NCBI GenBank assembly: GCA_910584265.1
Contig: CAJTZE010000040.1
Location: 1-30,683, forward strand
Direction of reading: 5' to 3'
DNA length: 30,683 nt
DNA from: an uncultured Dorea sp.
GTDB taxonomy: Bacteria > Bacillota > Clostridia > Lachnospirales > Lachnospiraceae
The stretch's first letter is position 1. Each line of letters opens with the position of its first letter. This document shows positions 7,971 through 15,807 of the stretch, one piece after another. Both the position numbers and the translations under genes were made by a program. The notes under the pieces are model-generated. The model saw nothing but the letters and a program-made list of their open reading frames with translations, did no database searches and had not been told where the DNA came from.

Positions 7971-9137
7971 ATGGGACTGGATTTTAGCAAAACAGCAGCT
8001 CCGGCGGCTTCGGCGGCAACCGTTGAGAATGAGATTGAGACGGTGCGGCCTTATGACATTGCCGCTGACAGAACACAGATGAACGAGACGCTTGTAGGCT
8101 CAGATGAGGTGGATGCGCTTGTCAGCACGATCGAGGTGAACAATCTTGAGACGATCGTATCCTTCGGAGCAGAGGCGGCGGAGGAGATCTCAAAGGCCTC
8201 TGACATCGTGCTGAACAGCATGAACATGCGCCAGCTGGATGATTCCAGCGAGATGCTTACTGCGTTATCTAAGATCATGTCAAAATTTGACATTGATGAG
8301 ATTAAGGATAATAAAGGCGTTTTCGGCAAGCTGTTCGGCAATCTGAAGAAGCAGCTGGAGAAGATTTTAGAGAAGTATCATACGATGGGGGAAGAGGTTG
8401 ATAAGATTTACGTTCAGCTGAAGCAGTATGAGAGCGAGATCAAACAGGCGAACCGGAAGCTGGATCAGATGTTTGACGCGAATGTGAATTATTATCATCA
8501 ACTTGTAAAATATATCTTAGCAGGAGAGCAGGGCTGCAGGGAGCTGGAGGCATATATTTCTCAAAGGCAGTCTGACTTTGAGGCTGCCGGGGATCATGCT
8601 ATCCAGTTAGAGCTTGCCAGCCTGAACAATTCCCTGATGATGTTGGAGCAGCGTACGCAGGACCTGCGCACGGCGGAGAATATTGCGATCCAGTCAATTC
8701 CGATGATCAAAACGATGGAGTTCAGTAATATGAACCTTGTCCGAAAGATCAACTCTGCATTTATTGTTACGCTTCCGGTATTTAAGCAGGCGCTGGCACA
8801 GGCTGTCATGCTTAAAAGACAGAAGATCCAGGCGGAGTCCATGGCTGAGCTGGATAAGAAGACCAATGAAATGCTGATCAAGAATGCAAGAAATACGGTG
8901 GAGCAGTCTAAGATGACGGCGAAGCTGGCTTCTGGAAGCTCCATCAAGATCGAGACCCTTGAGACCACCTGGAGAACGATCGTTAACGGCATTGATGAGA
9001 CAAGGGCAATTCAGGAGACTGCGCGGAAGCAGCGGGTGGACGATGCGGCCAGACTGGAAACCATTAAGAAGGAATTCCTGCAGAAATACGGCGGAGCTCA
9101 GACGAACGAAGGACCGCAGGCAAAAAGAAGATTTTAA
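7971..9137 (+). CDS. telA: TelA/KlaA-type toxic anion resistance protein
   Basis: A 388-residue, almost entirely helical protein of the TelA family (toxic anion resistance; the counterpart of YceH of Bacillus). The middle has long charged coiled-coil stretches, e.g. LEKILEKYHTMGEEVDKIY and SEIKQANRKLDQMF. The family-typical IPMIKTMEFSNMNLVRKIN and VTLPVFKQALAQAVMLKRQK regions are present, and the tail is basic. Family members confer tellurite resistance in plasmid systems, but their chromosomal role is envelope or general stress; the mechanism is unknown. The start at 7971 has GAGGGTAGGAAA just upstream; longer in-frame readings would overlap yceG. It is in an operon with yceG (4-nt gap) and the terD array. 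Confidence 0.93.
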   Translation: MGLDFSKTAAPAASAATVENEIETVRPYDIAADRTQMNETLVGSDEVDALVSTIEVNNLETIVSFGAEAAEEISKASDIVLNSMNMRQLDDSSEMLTALSKIMSKFDIDEIKDNKGVFGKLFGNLKKQLEKILEKYHTMGEEVDKIYVQLKQYESEIKQANRKLDQMFDANVNYYHQLVKYILAGEQGCRELEAYISQRQSDFEAAGDHAIQLELASLNNSLMMLEQRTQDLRTAENIAIQSIPMIKTMEFSNMNLVRKINSAFIVTLPVFKQALAQAVMLKRQKIQAESMAELDKKTNEMLIKNARNTVEQSKMTAKLASGSSIKIETLETTWRTIVNGIDETRAIQETARKQRVDDAARLETIKKEFLQKYGGAQTNEGPQAKRRF

Positions 9138-9158
9138 CAATAAAGGAGGACATGCATT

Positions 9159-9740
9159 ATGCCAATTAATTTAGCAAAAGGACAAAAGGTAGATTTGACA
9201 AAGAAGAATCCGGGTTTGAAGAATATCATGGTCGGATTGGGCTGGGATGTGAATGCGTTTGATTCCGGCGCTGATTTCGATCTGGATGCGGCCGCATTTA
9301 TGCTTGGATCAAACGGAAGATGCCCGACCGAGAAGGAATTTATCTTTTATGGAAATCTGGAGCATACATCGGGTGCCGTGAAGCATATGGGAGATAACCT
9401 GACCGGCGAGGGCGAGGGGGATGACGAACAGATTGAAGTAGATCTTACGGTGATTCCTTCTAATGTTGATAAGATTGCATTTACGGTGACGATTTATGAC
9501 GCAGAGCCTAGAAGGCAGAATTTCGGACAGGTATCGAACGCATATATCCGGATTGTGGATATGGCCACGAACAGCGAACTGATACGATATGACCTGGGAG
9601 AGGATTTCTCCATTGAAACGGCGGTGGTAGTAGGTGAGATTTACCGGTACAATGGCGAGTGGAAGTTCAATGCAATCGGAAGCGGTTTCCAGGGCGGACT
9701 TGCGGCGCTGTGCGGACACTATGGGATTGAAGTTGCATAA
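9159..9740 (+). CDS. terD: TerD family Ca2+-binding stress protein (copy 1)
   Basis: A 193-residue TerD-domain protein filling the whole family length. It begins LAKGQKVDLTK and has the acidic Ca2+-site strands DFDLDAAAFML and GEGEGDDEQIEVDL, then RRQNFGQVSNAYIRIVD and the C-terminal YNGEWKFNAIGSG. TerD proteins bind Ca2+ and act in tellurite, phage, colicin and oxidative stress resistance in other bacteria. Ribosome site AAAGGAGGA lies 8 nt upstream. It is very similar to copy 2, which points to tandem duplication. First gene of a four-gene terD array. Confidence 0.95.
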   Translation: MPINLAKGQKVDLTKKNPGLKNIMVGLGWDVNAFDSGADFDLDAAAFMLGSNGRCPTEKEFIFYGNLEHTSGAVKHMGDNLTGEGEGDDEQIEVDLTVIPSNVDKIAFTVTIYDAEPRRQNFGQVSNAYIRIVDMATNSELIRYDLGEDFSIETAVVVGEIYRYNGEWKFNAIGSGFQGGLAALCGHYGIEVA

Positions 9741-9755
9741 AGGGGGATTGTGATT

Positions 9756-10337
9756 ATGCCGATAAGTTTACAAAAAGGACAGAAGGTAAGCCTGACAAAG
9801 GGGAATCCAGGTCTGTCAAAGGTGGTTGTGGGACTGGGCTGGGATGTGAACCAGTTTGATACCGGCGGTGATTTTGATCTGGATGCGTCCGCGTTCCTGC
9901 TCACGGATTCCGGAAGAGTATCAAGACAAGAGGATTTCGTATTTTTTGGAAATCTGACCCATCCGTCCGGAAGTCTTACTCATATGGGAGATAACCGTAC
10001 CGGCGAGGGAGAGGGCGATGATGAGCAGATCAAGGTTGATCTGTCAAAGGTTCCGGAGAACCTGACCAGGATTGCCTTCACGGTGACGATTTATGAGCCG
10101 GAGCAGAGAAGGCAGAATTTCGGACAGGTAAATAATGCGTTTATCCGGATTTACAACGAAGTTACGGGGGAAGAGCTGCTGAGGTATGATCTGGGAGAAG
10201 ACTTCTCTATCGAAACAGCGGCGGTATTTGGTGAATTGTATAAAAATAACGGAGAATGGAAATTCAATGCGATAGGAAGCGGTTATCAGGGAGGCTTGGC
10301 GGCTCTATGTGCAAATTATGGTATTGAGGTAGAATAA
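9756..10337 (+). CDS. terD: TerD family Ca2+-binding stress protein (copy 2)
   Basis: A 193-residue TerD-domain protein, nearly co-linear with copy 1. It has the same Ca2+-site segments DFDLDASAFLL and GEGEGDDEQIKVDL, plus RRQNFGQVNNAFIRI and NNGEWKFNAIGSG. The start at 9756 was chosen because MPISLQKGQK is the family N-terminus and AAAGGGGGA lies 8 nt upstream; an in-frame GTG two codons earlier is less likely. All Ca2+-coordinating acidic positions seen in copy 1 are kept. The spacing of 15 nt to copy 1 and 13 nt to copy 3 indicates one operon. Confidence 0.95.
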   Translation: MPISLQKGQKVSLTKGNPGLSKVVVGLGWDVNQFDTGGDFDLDASAFLLTDSGRVSRQEDFVFFGNLTHPSGSLTHMGDNRTGEGEGDDEQIKVDLSKVPENLTRIAFTVTIYEPEQRRQNFGQVNNAFIRIYNEVTGEELLRYDLGEDFSIETAAVFGELYKNNGEWKFNAIGSGYQGGLAALCANYGIEVE

Positions 10338-10350
10338 AGGAGAAGGTATT

Positions 10351-10953
10351 ATGGCTATTAGTTTGCAAAAAGGCCAGAAGGTAAGCTTGAAGAAGGCATC
10401 TTCCGGACTCGGAGAGATTCTTGTGAATCTGAACTGGAATTCGGTCCCTCAGAATCAGGGGCTTCTGAAAAGCTTGTTTGGAGGAGGGCAGGGCATAGAC
10501 CTTGACCTCGGCTGCCTGTTTGAATTGAAGGACGGAAGCAAGGGAGCCGTGCAGGCGCTTGGCAATTCCTTTGGTTCGCTGGCACGGCCGCCATATGTAT
10601 CTCTGGACGGGGATGACCGGACCGGCGCTGCGGCCGCAGGAGAGAATCTTCGGATCAATGGGAACCAGATTACGAATATTAAACGGATTTTGGTATACAC
10701 TTTTATTTATGAGGGTGTGGCTAACTGGCGGCAGGCAGATGCTGTAGTGACCATCAAGTATCCCGGAGCAGAGGATCTGGTTGTGAAGATGGACGATTAT
10801 AATTCCAAGGAGAAGATGTGTGCTCTTGCCCTGTTGGAGAATATGAACGATGAGACCTTCAGCGTCGAGAAGATCGTTCAGTTTTTTGGAGGCCATTCGA
10901 TGATGGACAGGGCATTCGGATGGGGTCTGAACTGGAAACCGGGACGAAAATAA
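10351..10953 (+). CDS. TerA-like divergent TerD-domain protein
   Basis: A 200-residue protein with a TerD-like start (ISLQKGQKVSLKK) but otherwise divergent. It carries an insertion LLKSLFGGGQG at about 36-46, keeps IDLDLGCLFEL and SLDGDDRTG, and lacks the GEGEGDDEQI segment and the usual WKFNAIGSG ending, closing instead with FGWGLNWKPGRK. This pattern fits the TerA-like branch. Loss of the second acidic cluster suggests altered or absent Ca2+ binding, so it may be a structural partner of the canonical TerD copies on either side. Ribosome site AAAGGAGAAGG lies just upstream. Confidence 0.88.
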   Translation: MAISLQKGQKVSLKKASSGLGEILVNLNWNSVPQNQGLLKSLFGGGQGIDLDLGCLFELKDGSKGAVQALGNSFGSLARPPYVSLDGDDRTGAAAAGENLRINGNQITNIKRILVYTFIYEGVANWRQADAVVTIKYPGAEDLVVKMDDYNSKEKMCALALLENMNDETFSVEKIVQFFGGHSMMDRAFGWGLNWKPGRK

Positions 10954-10969
10954 GCAGGAGGTATCGGAT

Positions 10970-11560
10970 ATGTCGGTTAGTTTACAGAAAGGGCAGAAAG
11001 TCAGCCTGACAAAGGAAAGTGCAGGACTATCCCAGGTTCTAGTGGGACTTGGCTGGGATGAGGTTCAGCAGAAAAGAGGTTTTTTCGGAATGAAACAGCA
11101 GCAGGATATTGACTGCGATGCATCGGCAATTCTTCTGATAAATGGGAAACTCAGTGGTAACGGAGATCTGGTGTATTTTGGAAATCTTCAGCATAAGTCG
11201 AGGATGGTACAACATATGGGGGATAACCTTACCGGCGCCGGGGACGGTGACGACGAGCAGATACTCATTGATCTTGCAGGCATGCCGAAGCAGTATGACA
11301 GGATTGTGATCGTTGTAAATATCTACGATGCGGTCCGCAGGAAACAGCATTTTGGAATGATCCGGAATGCATTTATCCGGCTGGTGGATGGGAAAACCAA
11401 CAGGGAAATGTGCAGGTATAATCTTACAGAGGACTATTCTGGTATGACAGCAATGATATTTGGAGAGATTTACCGGTATAATGGCGAGTGGAAATTCAGC
11501 GCGGTTGGCCAGGGAACGACCGACTCGTCCCTTGGCGACCTCTGCAAACGTTATGTATAG
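10970..11560 (+). CDS. TerD family protein (copy 4 of the array)
   Basis: A 196-residue TerD-domain protein. The N-terminus SVSLQKGQKVSLTKE matches its neighbours. It has an insertion VQQKRGFFGMKQQQ before the first acidic strand (DIDCDASAILL) and keeps GAGDGDDEQILIDL, NAFIRLVD and YNGEWKFSAVGQG. The Ca2+ site therefore looks intact. The FFGMKQQQ insertion is reminiscent of the LLKSLFGGGQG insertion in the preceding gene at the same place, which may be a surface used for partner or membrane binding (inference). Ribosome site GCAGGAGGT is strong. A terminator hairpin follows 14 nt after the stop. Confidence 0.93.
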   Translation: MSVSLQKGQKVSLTKESAGLSQVLVGLGWDEVQQKRGFFGMKQQQDIDCDASAILLINGKLSGNGDLVYFGNLQHKSRMVQHMGDNLTGAGDGDDEQILIDLAGMPKQYDRIVIVVNIYDAVRRKQHFGMIRNAFIRLVDGKTNREMCRYNLTEDYSGMTAMIFGEIYRYNGEWKFSAVGQGTTDSSLGDLCKRYV

Positions 11561-11574
11561 CGGATAACAGTTTG

Positions 11575-11605
11575 AAAAGAGAAACTGCAATCGGTTTCTC
11601 TTTTT
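11575..11605 (+). terminator. Intrinsic terminator after the terD array
   Basis: AAAAGAGAAAC (11575-11585) pairs with GTTTCTCTTTT (11594-11604) around an 8-nt loop, ending in a T-run. It separates the terD array from the ATPase gene and would reduce or block read-through. Confidence 0.75.
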
Positions 11606-11653
11606 GTGCAGATAGCAGAAGATTACGTATTTATAAGAGAGGCAGTGATTTAT

Positions 11654-14287
11654 ATGAGCGAAAAGATAAAGAAGAATGTCCTGAAAAACGGGCTATCCGA
11701 GGAACAGGTTACAAAGAGTAAACAGGAATTTGGAACAAATGAGCTTGCCAAGAAGGAGCAGGAATCTCTCTGGTCTATGTTTATCGGGGCATTCGATGAT
11801 ATTTGGATCAAGGTATTGTGTGCAGCCCTTGTGCTCAAGATCGTACTGGCTGTACTGGGCATGATGGTTCCGGCAATTGCAGGGGAAAATGATGTGGTAG
11901 AGATTATCAGTATCGTGCTTGCGATTGGTCTTGCAACAGGCTTCAGCACTTTGTCTGAGTACAGGAATACGTCCAGAAGCGAGGCTCTTCAGGAGGAATA
12001 TAACAAAACCTATGCTAAGGTGATCCGGGGCGGCAGGCTGGTAAAGGTCCTCACCAGTGAGATTGTGAAGGGGGATACGGTGCTGATCCAGTCAGGCGAT
12101 AAGGTTCCGGTGGACGGGTTAGTGTTTGACGGCCATGTGAAGGTATCTCAGGCGGCATTAAACGGCGAGTCGCGGGACGAGGACAAGCATGCCGCTGAGA
12201 ATATGGACGAGGCAGAGTCTTCAGATTACGCTTCTGCCAGCAAGGTATTCATGGGTTCTGTGGTTACCAGCGGAGAGGCATATATGACAGCAACCGTAAT
12301 CGGCGATGCTTCTGAACTTGGTAAGATCAATAAGGCGTTGACGGATGATGAGGAAGAGGAGAGAAAGGATACCTCCAGCTTAAAGCTTGAGGTCGTGGCG
12401 GCAGGTATTGGTAAATTAGGTGTTTCGGCGGCTGCAATTGCCGGTATCCTGCAGGTAGTGCTTACGATCATGCGGACAGATGAGGCGGTGACTCCAGTAT
12501 TTGTTCTGCTTCTGATCGCTGAGGCAGTGATGCTGATGGCATCGATTGTTATCATGGCGGTTCCGGAGGGGCTTCCGATGATGAACAGCCTGGTTCAGTC
12601 CATGAATACAGAGTCCATGTATAAGAAGAATATCCTTGTCAGTCATAAGGCGGCATTTTCAGACTCAGCGTACATGAATCTTTTATTCAGCGATAAGACA
12701 GGGACGATTACAGAAGGTAATCTTTCGCTGGTAGAGTTTATTCTGGGAGACGGAAGGGTTACAGATAAGGTTTTAAGTAAGGAATTTCTAGAAGCAATTA
12801 CCTTGAATAACCTTGCGAAGATTTCGGAAGGAAAGGCGATCGGAAGTAACAATATGGACAGGGCGCTGCTGTCCTATGCGATTGCAAATGGAAGCGCAGA
12901 TGCGGTGGACCACTCAAAGGTGAAGGAAATCAGCGGATTTGATTCCGAGAAAAAATGCGCGACGGTTGACATGCTTGATGGAAGCGTCTACTGGAAGGGT
13001 GCGACGGAGAATATCATCCATGAGATCACCCATTATGCGGCAGAGGACGGCAGCATAAAAGAATTTACGTCTGCCGAGAGAACGAAGGTAGAAGCGCAGA
13101 TGCTTGAGGAAGCGAAGCGGACCATGAAGCTCTTGTCTGTAGCGAAGTTTGAAGGCGGAAAGAAAATCCTCCTTGCGGTTCTGTGTCTGAGAGATAATGT
13201 AAGGTCTGATGCAGTTGAGACCGTGGGCGTGTTGAACCGTGCGGGCATTCAGGTGGTAATGGTAACGGGAGACGCAGAGGAAACGGCAGTGGCAATTGCA
13301 AAGGAAGCCGGGATCCTGAAGGATGAGAGTGTGGATGTGGTTCTCACCCATGACGAATTAGAGGAGATGTCTGACGAGGAATTGAAGAAAAAGCTTCCGC
13401 ATCTGCGTGTTGTAAGCAGGGCGAAGCCTCTGGACAAGAAGCGTCTGGTGTCGATCGCCCAGCAGCTTGACAATGTCTGCGGTATGACGGGAGACGGCGT
13501 CAACGATGCTCCTGCGTTAAAGCAGGCAGATATCGGCTTTGCAATGGGTGACGGTACAGCAGTAGCGCAGGAGGCCGGGGATGTAGTAATCCTGAATAAC
13601 AGTCTGACCTCCATCAAGGACTGTGTTCTTAACAGCCGGACGATGGCGAAGTCTGTAGGAAAGTTTTTGATTTTTCAGCTGACGGTAAATATCAGTACAC
13701 TTTTGATGAATATTATTGCACCGGTTCTTGGATGGACGGAGCCGTTCTCCATCGTACAGATTTTATGGATCAACCTTATTATGGATACGCTCGCCGCCAT
13801 GGCATTTGGCGGAGAGCCGATCCTGAACCGGTATATGGATGACAAGCCGGCAAAGAGAAGCGATAATATCCTGACCGGATTTATCAAATCAGCAATCGGC
13901 ACCAGTTCGATATTTATTACGATCGGCTCCATACTGATCCTTGAGAATATCGGAGGGATTACGGATCTTGTAACCCCGGCGGGCTGCGCAGATCCGGAAT
14001 TATATGAGAAGACATTTATGTTTGCATTCTTCATTTATTCGATTATATTTAACAGCTTTAATACCCGGTCTGACCGGTTTAATCTGCTGGAGCATATTGG
14101 AGAAAACAAGAATTTTATCCTTGTAATGGGTTCGATCTTTGTTCTCCAGACAGTTATCATAGAAATCGGCGGAAGCGTATTCGGCACGACGATGCTGAGC
14201 ATGCAGGCTCTATTGGTATCCATGGTATTAGGCCTTCTGATTATTCCGGTAGACCTGATTCGTAAAGCGATTGTCGGGAAGAAATGA
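11654..14287 (+). CDS. P2-type Ca2+-transporting ATPase
   Basis: An 877-residue P-type ATPase that should export Ca2+ at the expense of ATP. It shows the phosphorylation motif SDKTGT (D347), the M4 ion-site motif PEGLP (304-308), the nucleotide-domain WKGATE, the hinge TGDGVNDAP and the M6 NLIMDTLAA with the Asn and Asp used by plasma-membrane Ca2+ pumps. The actuator loop reads LNGES where LTGES is usual. The segment between PEGLP and the phosphorylation Asp (NSLVQSMNTESMYKKN) is unusual. ATG 11654 was chosen because GAGAGG precedes it and the region upstream is non-coding terminator. It overlaps the HAD gene by 4 nt. Placement after Ca2+-binding TerD genes suggests a shared Ca2+ role (inference). 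Confidence 0.92.
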   Translation: MSEKIKKNVLKNGLSEEQVTKSKQEFGTNELAKKEQESLWSMFIGAFDDIWIKVLCAALVLKIVLAVLGMMVPAIAGENDVVEIISIVLAIGLATGFSTLSEYRNTSRSEALQEEYNKTYAKVIRGGRLVKVLTSEIVKGDTVLIQSGDKVPVDGLVFDGHVKVSQAALNGESRDEDKHAAENMDEAESSDYASASKVFMGSVVTSGEAYMTATVIGDASELGKINKALTDDEEEERKDTSSLKLEVVAAGIGKLGVSAAAIAGILQVVLTIMRTDEAVTPVFVLLLIAEAVMLMASIVIMAVPEGLPMMNSLVQSMNTESMYKKNILVSHKAAFSDSAYMNLLFSDKTGTITEGNLSLVEFILGDGRVTDKVLSKEFLEAITLNNLAKISEGKAIGSNNMDRALLSYAIANGSADAVDHSKVKEISGFDSEKKCATVDMLDGSVYWKGATENIIHEITHYAAEDGSIKEFTSAERTKVEAQMLEEAKRTMKLLSVAKFEGGKKILLAVLCLRDNVRSDAVETVGVLNRAGIQVVMVTGDAEETAVAIAKEAGILKDESVDVVLTHDELEEMSDEELKKKLPHLRVVSRAKPLDKKRLVSIAQQLDNVCGMTGDGVNDAPALKQADIGFAMGDGTAVAQEAGDVVILNNSLTSIKDCVLNSRTMAKSVGKFLIFQLTVNISTLLMNIIAPVLGWTEPFSIVQILWINLIMDTLAAMAFGGEPILNRYMDDKPAKRSDNILTGFIKSAIGTSSIFITIGSILILENIGGITDLVTPAGCADPELYEKTFMFAFFIYSIIFNSFNTRSDRFNLLEHIGENKNFILVMGSIFVLQTVIIEIGGSVFGTTMLSMQALLVSMVLGLLIIPVDLIRKAIVGKK

Positions 14288-15045
14288 AAGTAATACATCT
14301 TGATCTCGACAATACCCTGATTTATTCCTGCAGGCATGATATTGGTGAGCAGAGGATCAATGTAGAGCTGTATCAGGGCAGGGAAATCTCTTATATGACG
14401 GCAGTGTCTCACAGGCTGCTGCGGCAGATAAAACAGGAATGCCTGATCGTTCCGACGACTACCAGAACAAAAGAGCAGTATGACAGGATTGATTTGAGGG
14501 CAGGGGCGTTTGAGTATGCGCTGATCTGCAATGGCGGGCTTCTTCTTGTGAACGGTAAGAGCGACCCTGCCTGGTATGCGGCATCCAGAGAGCTGACAGC
14601 GGACTGCGCGGGGGAATTACAGCGGGCAATACAGTTGCTTGAGATGGAGCCGCTTCGGAAATTTGAGATTCGGTTTATTGAGGAACTGTTTGTTTTTACA
14701 AAATGCAGCCAGCCGGAGAGGGTGGTCTTAAGCCTGAAAAAAGAATTGGATCATACGCTGACGGACGTATTCTGCAATGGTGAGAAGGTCTATGTGGTGC
14801 CCAAGAGGCTGAATAAGGGAACGGCCGTAAGAAGGTTCCGGGATTATGTAAGGGCAGATATAGTACTCGCCGCCGGAGACAGTGAATTTGACCTGTCTAT
14901 GGTGGAGGAGGCTGATATAGGGCTTGTTCCGGCAGGCTTCTGTAAGAAGTACCGGACAGGCGGAGGTTTAAAAGAGATGAAGGGAGAGAGCGTGTTCTCG
15001 GATGAGATGCTCTTATGGATGAAAAATCTGATATATAGTAATTAA
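14284..15045 (+). CDS. HAD superfamily phosphatase of the Ter locus
   Basis: A 253-residue HAD hydrolase. Motif I is HLDLDNTLI with nucleophile D7 and acid D9, motif II is VPTTTRT, the motif III lysine lies in LNKGTAV, and motif IV is AAGDSEFDLSM. The size and the cap placed between motifs II and III suggest the Cof/sucrose-phosphatase-like type II group. It should dephosphorylate a small molecule; Ter-associated HAD enzymes are predicted to act on the phosphorylated product of the PRTase module. It is coupled to the ATPase through an ATGA overlap, so the pump and phosphatase are co-translated. It ends before a strong bidirectional terminator. Confidence 0.87.
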   Translation: MKVIHLDLDNTLIYSCRHDIGEQRINVELYQGREISYMTAVSHRLLRQIKQECLIVPTTTRTKEQYDRIDLRAGAFEYALICNGGLLLVNGKSDPAWYAASRELTADCAGELQRAIQLLEMEPLRKFEIRFIEELFVFTKCSQPERVVLSLKKELDHTLTDVFCNGEKVYVVPKRLNKGTAVRRFRDYVRADIVLAAGDSEFDLSMVEEADIGLVPAGFCKKYRTGGGLKEMKGESVFSDEMLLWMKNLIYSN

Positions 15046-15052
15046 GTGTGAC

Positions 15053-15082
15053 CGGGAGAGCGTGTATGCTCTCCCGATATCT
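15053..15082. terminator. Bidirectional terminator between HAD and AIM24 genes
   Basis: CGGGAGAGC (15053-15061), 6-nt loop, GCTCTCCCG (15068-15076): a perfect 9-bp stem followed by ATATCTTTTCT. It serves the plus-strand HAD gene, and probably the convergent minus-strand AIM24 gene. Confidence 0.8.
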
Positions 15083-15085
15083 TTT

Positions 15086-15790
15086 CTAATCAATCTTTAG
15101 CTGGATTCCGCCCTTCCGCTCGGACGGCTGGATAATAACGGTTACCGGCATGCTTCCGTTCCACTCAAAGGAATAGGATTCCCCGGAAGCCTGACCGATG
15201 AAGGTCTTCCAATTTACGTCGGTCCGGATATGGGGATCACAGTTTCCATTGCCCATCCAGCAGATGACCGCGTCAGGGTCTACAGCGATGGTGTTGCGGC
15301 TCTGCACGTTGCTGAGCGCGATTGGATTCCCATCGGTAAGTATCGCAACATATGCATTCTTTCCTTCCCCGGTCAATGTGGAGGTGGCAAGACCCTTCTG
15401 CGACAAAACCCCTGAGCCGATAAAGCGGACGCTATAGCGGCAGTCCTGAGTAAATGCAAGAATATTTTCGGATTCCACGGAAATCGTCTCGCCGGGTTCC
15501 AGCCTGTAAACCAGTACATGCTGTGCATTGCAGGCGTAATAGGTTTCTGAATTTCCGCTCAGCGTAACCTTCATAAGAGGGATATTCTCCCCGGTCACGC
15601 GCCGCGCTAAGGAGCCGAGAAGCGCCTGGCCAAGATTATTCTGAGGTCCGAGGAGAACCTTTTCAAAGCGGTAATTTGTATTTCCGGCACAGTCACCGGC
15701 AATGTAGGCGCCTGCTTTGGTAAACAGAATATCATTCCCGGTACAGGTAACTTTTAATGTTAATTCATTCACTGTTTCAAATGTAAGCAT
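15086..15790 (-). CDS. AIM24 family (TIGR00266-like) protein
   Basis: A 234-residue beta-rich protein of the AIM24 family. Visible family features are the glycine-rich ETVNELTLKVTCTGND start, the FTKAGAYIAGD segment, the LYRLEPGE-like VLVYRLEPGETISVESE and the late AVICWMGNGNCDP stretch. Bacterial members have no proven function and occur with TerD genes in stress loci. The start at 15790 was chosen because GGGAGG lies 9 nt upstream; an ATG at 15808 overlaps the upstream stop and would put the ribosome site inside the gene. It is in an operon with the upstream TerD gene. Confidence 0.82.
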   Translation of the reverse strand: MLTFETVNELTLKVTCTGNDILFTKAGAYIAGDCAGNTNYRFEKVLLGPQNNLGQALLGSLARRVTGENIPLMKVTLSGNSETYYACNAQHVLVYRLEPGETISVESENILAFTQDCRYSVRFIGSGVLSQKGLATSTLTGEGKNAYVAILTDGNPIALSNVQSRNTIAVDPDAVICWMGNGNCDPHIRTDVNWKTFIGQASGESYSFEWNGSMPVTVIIQPSERKGGIQLKID

Positions 15791-15807
15791 ATCCGTATTT
15801 CCTCCCA

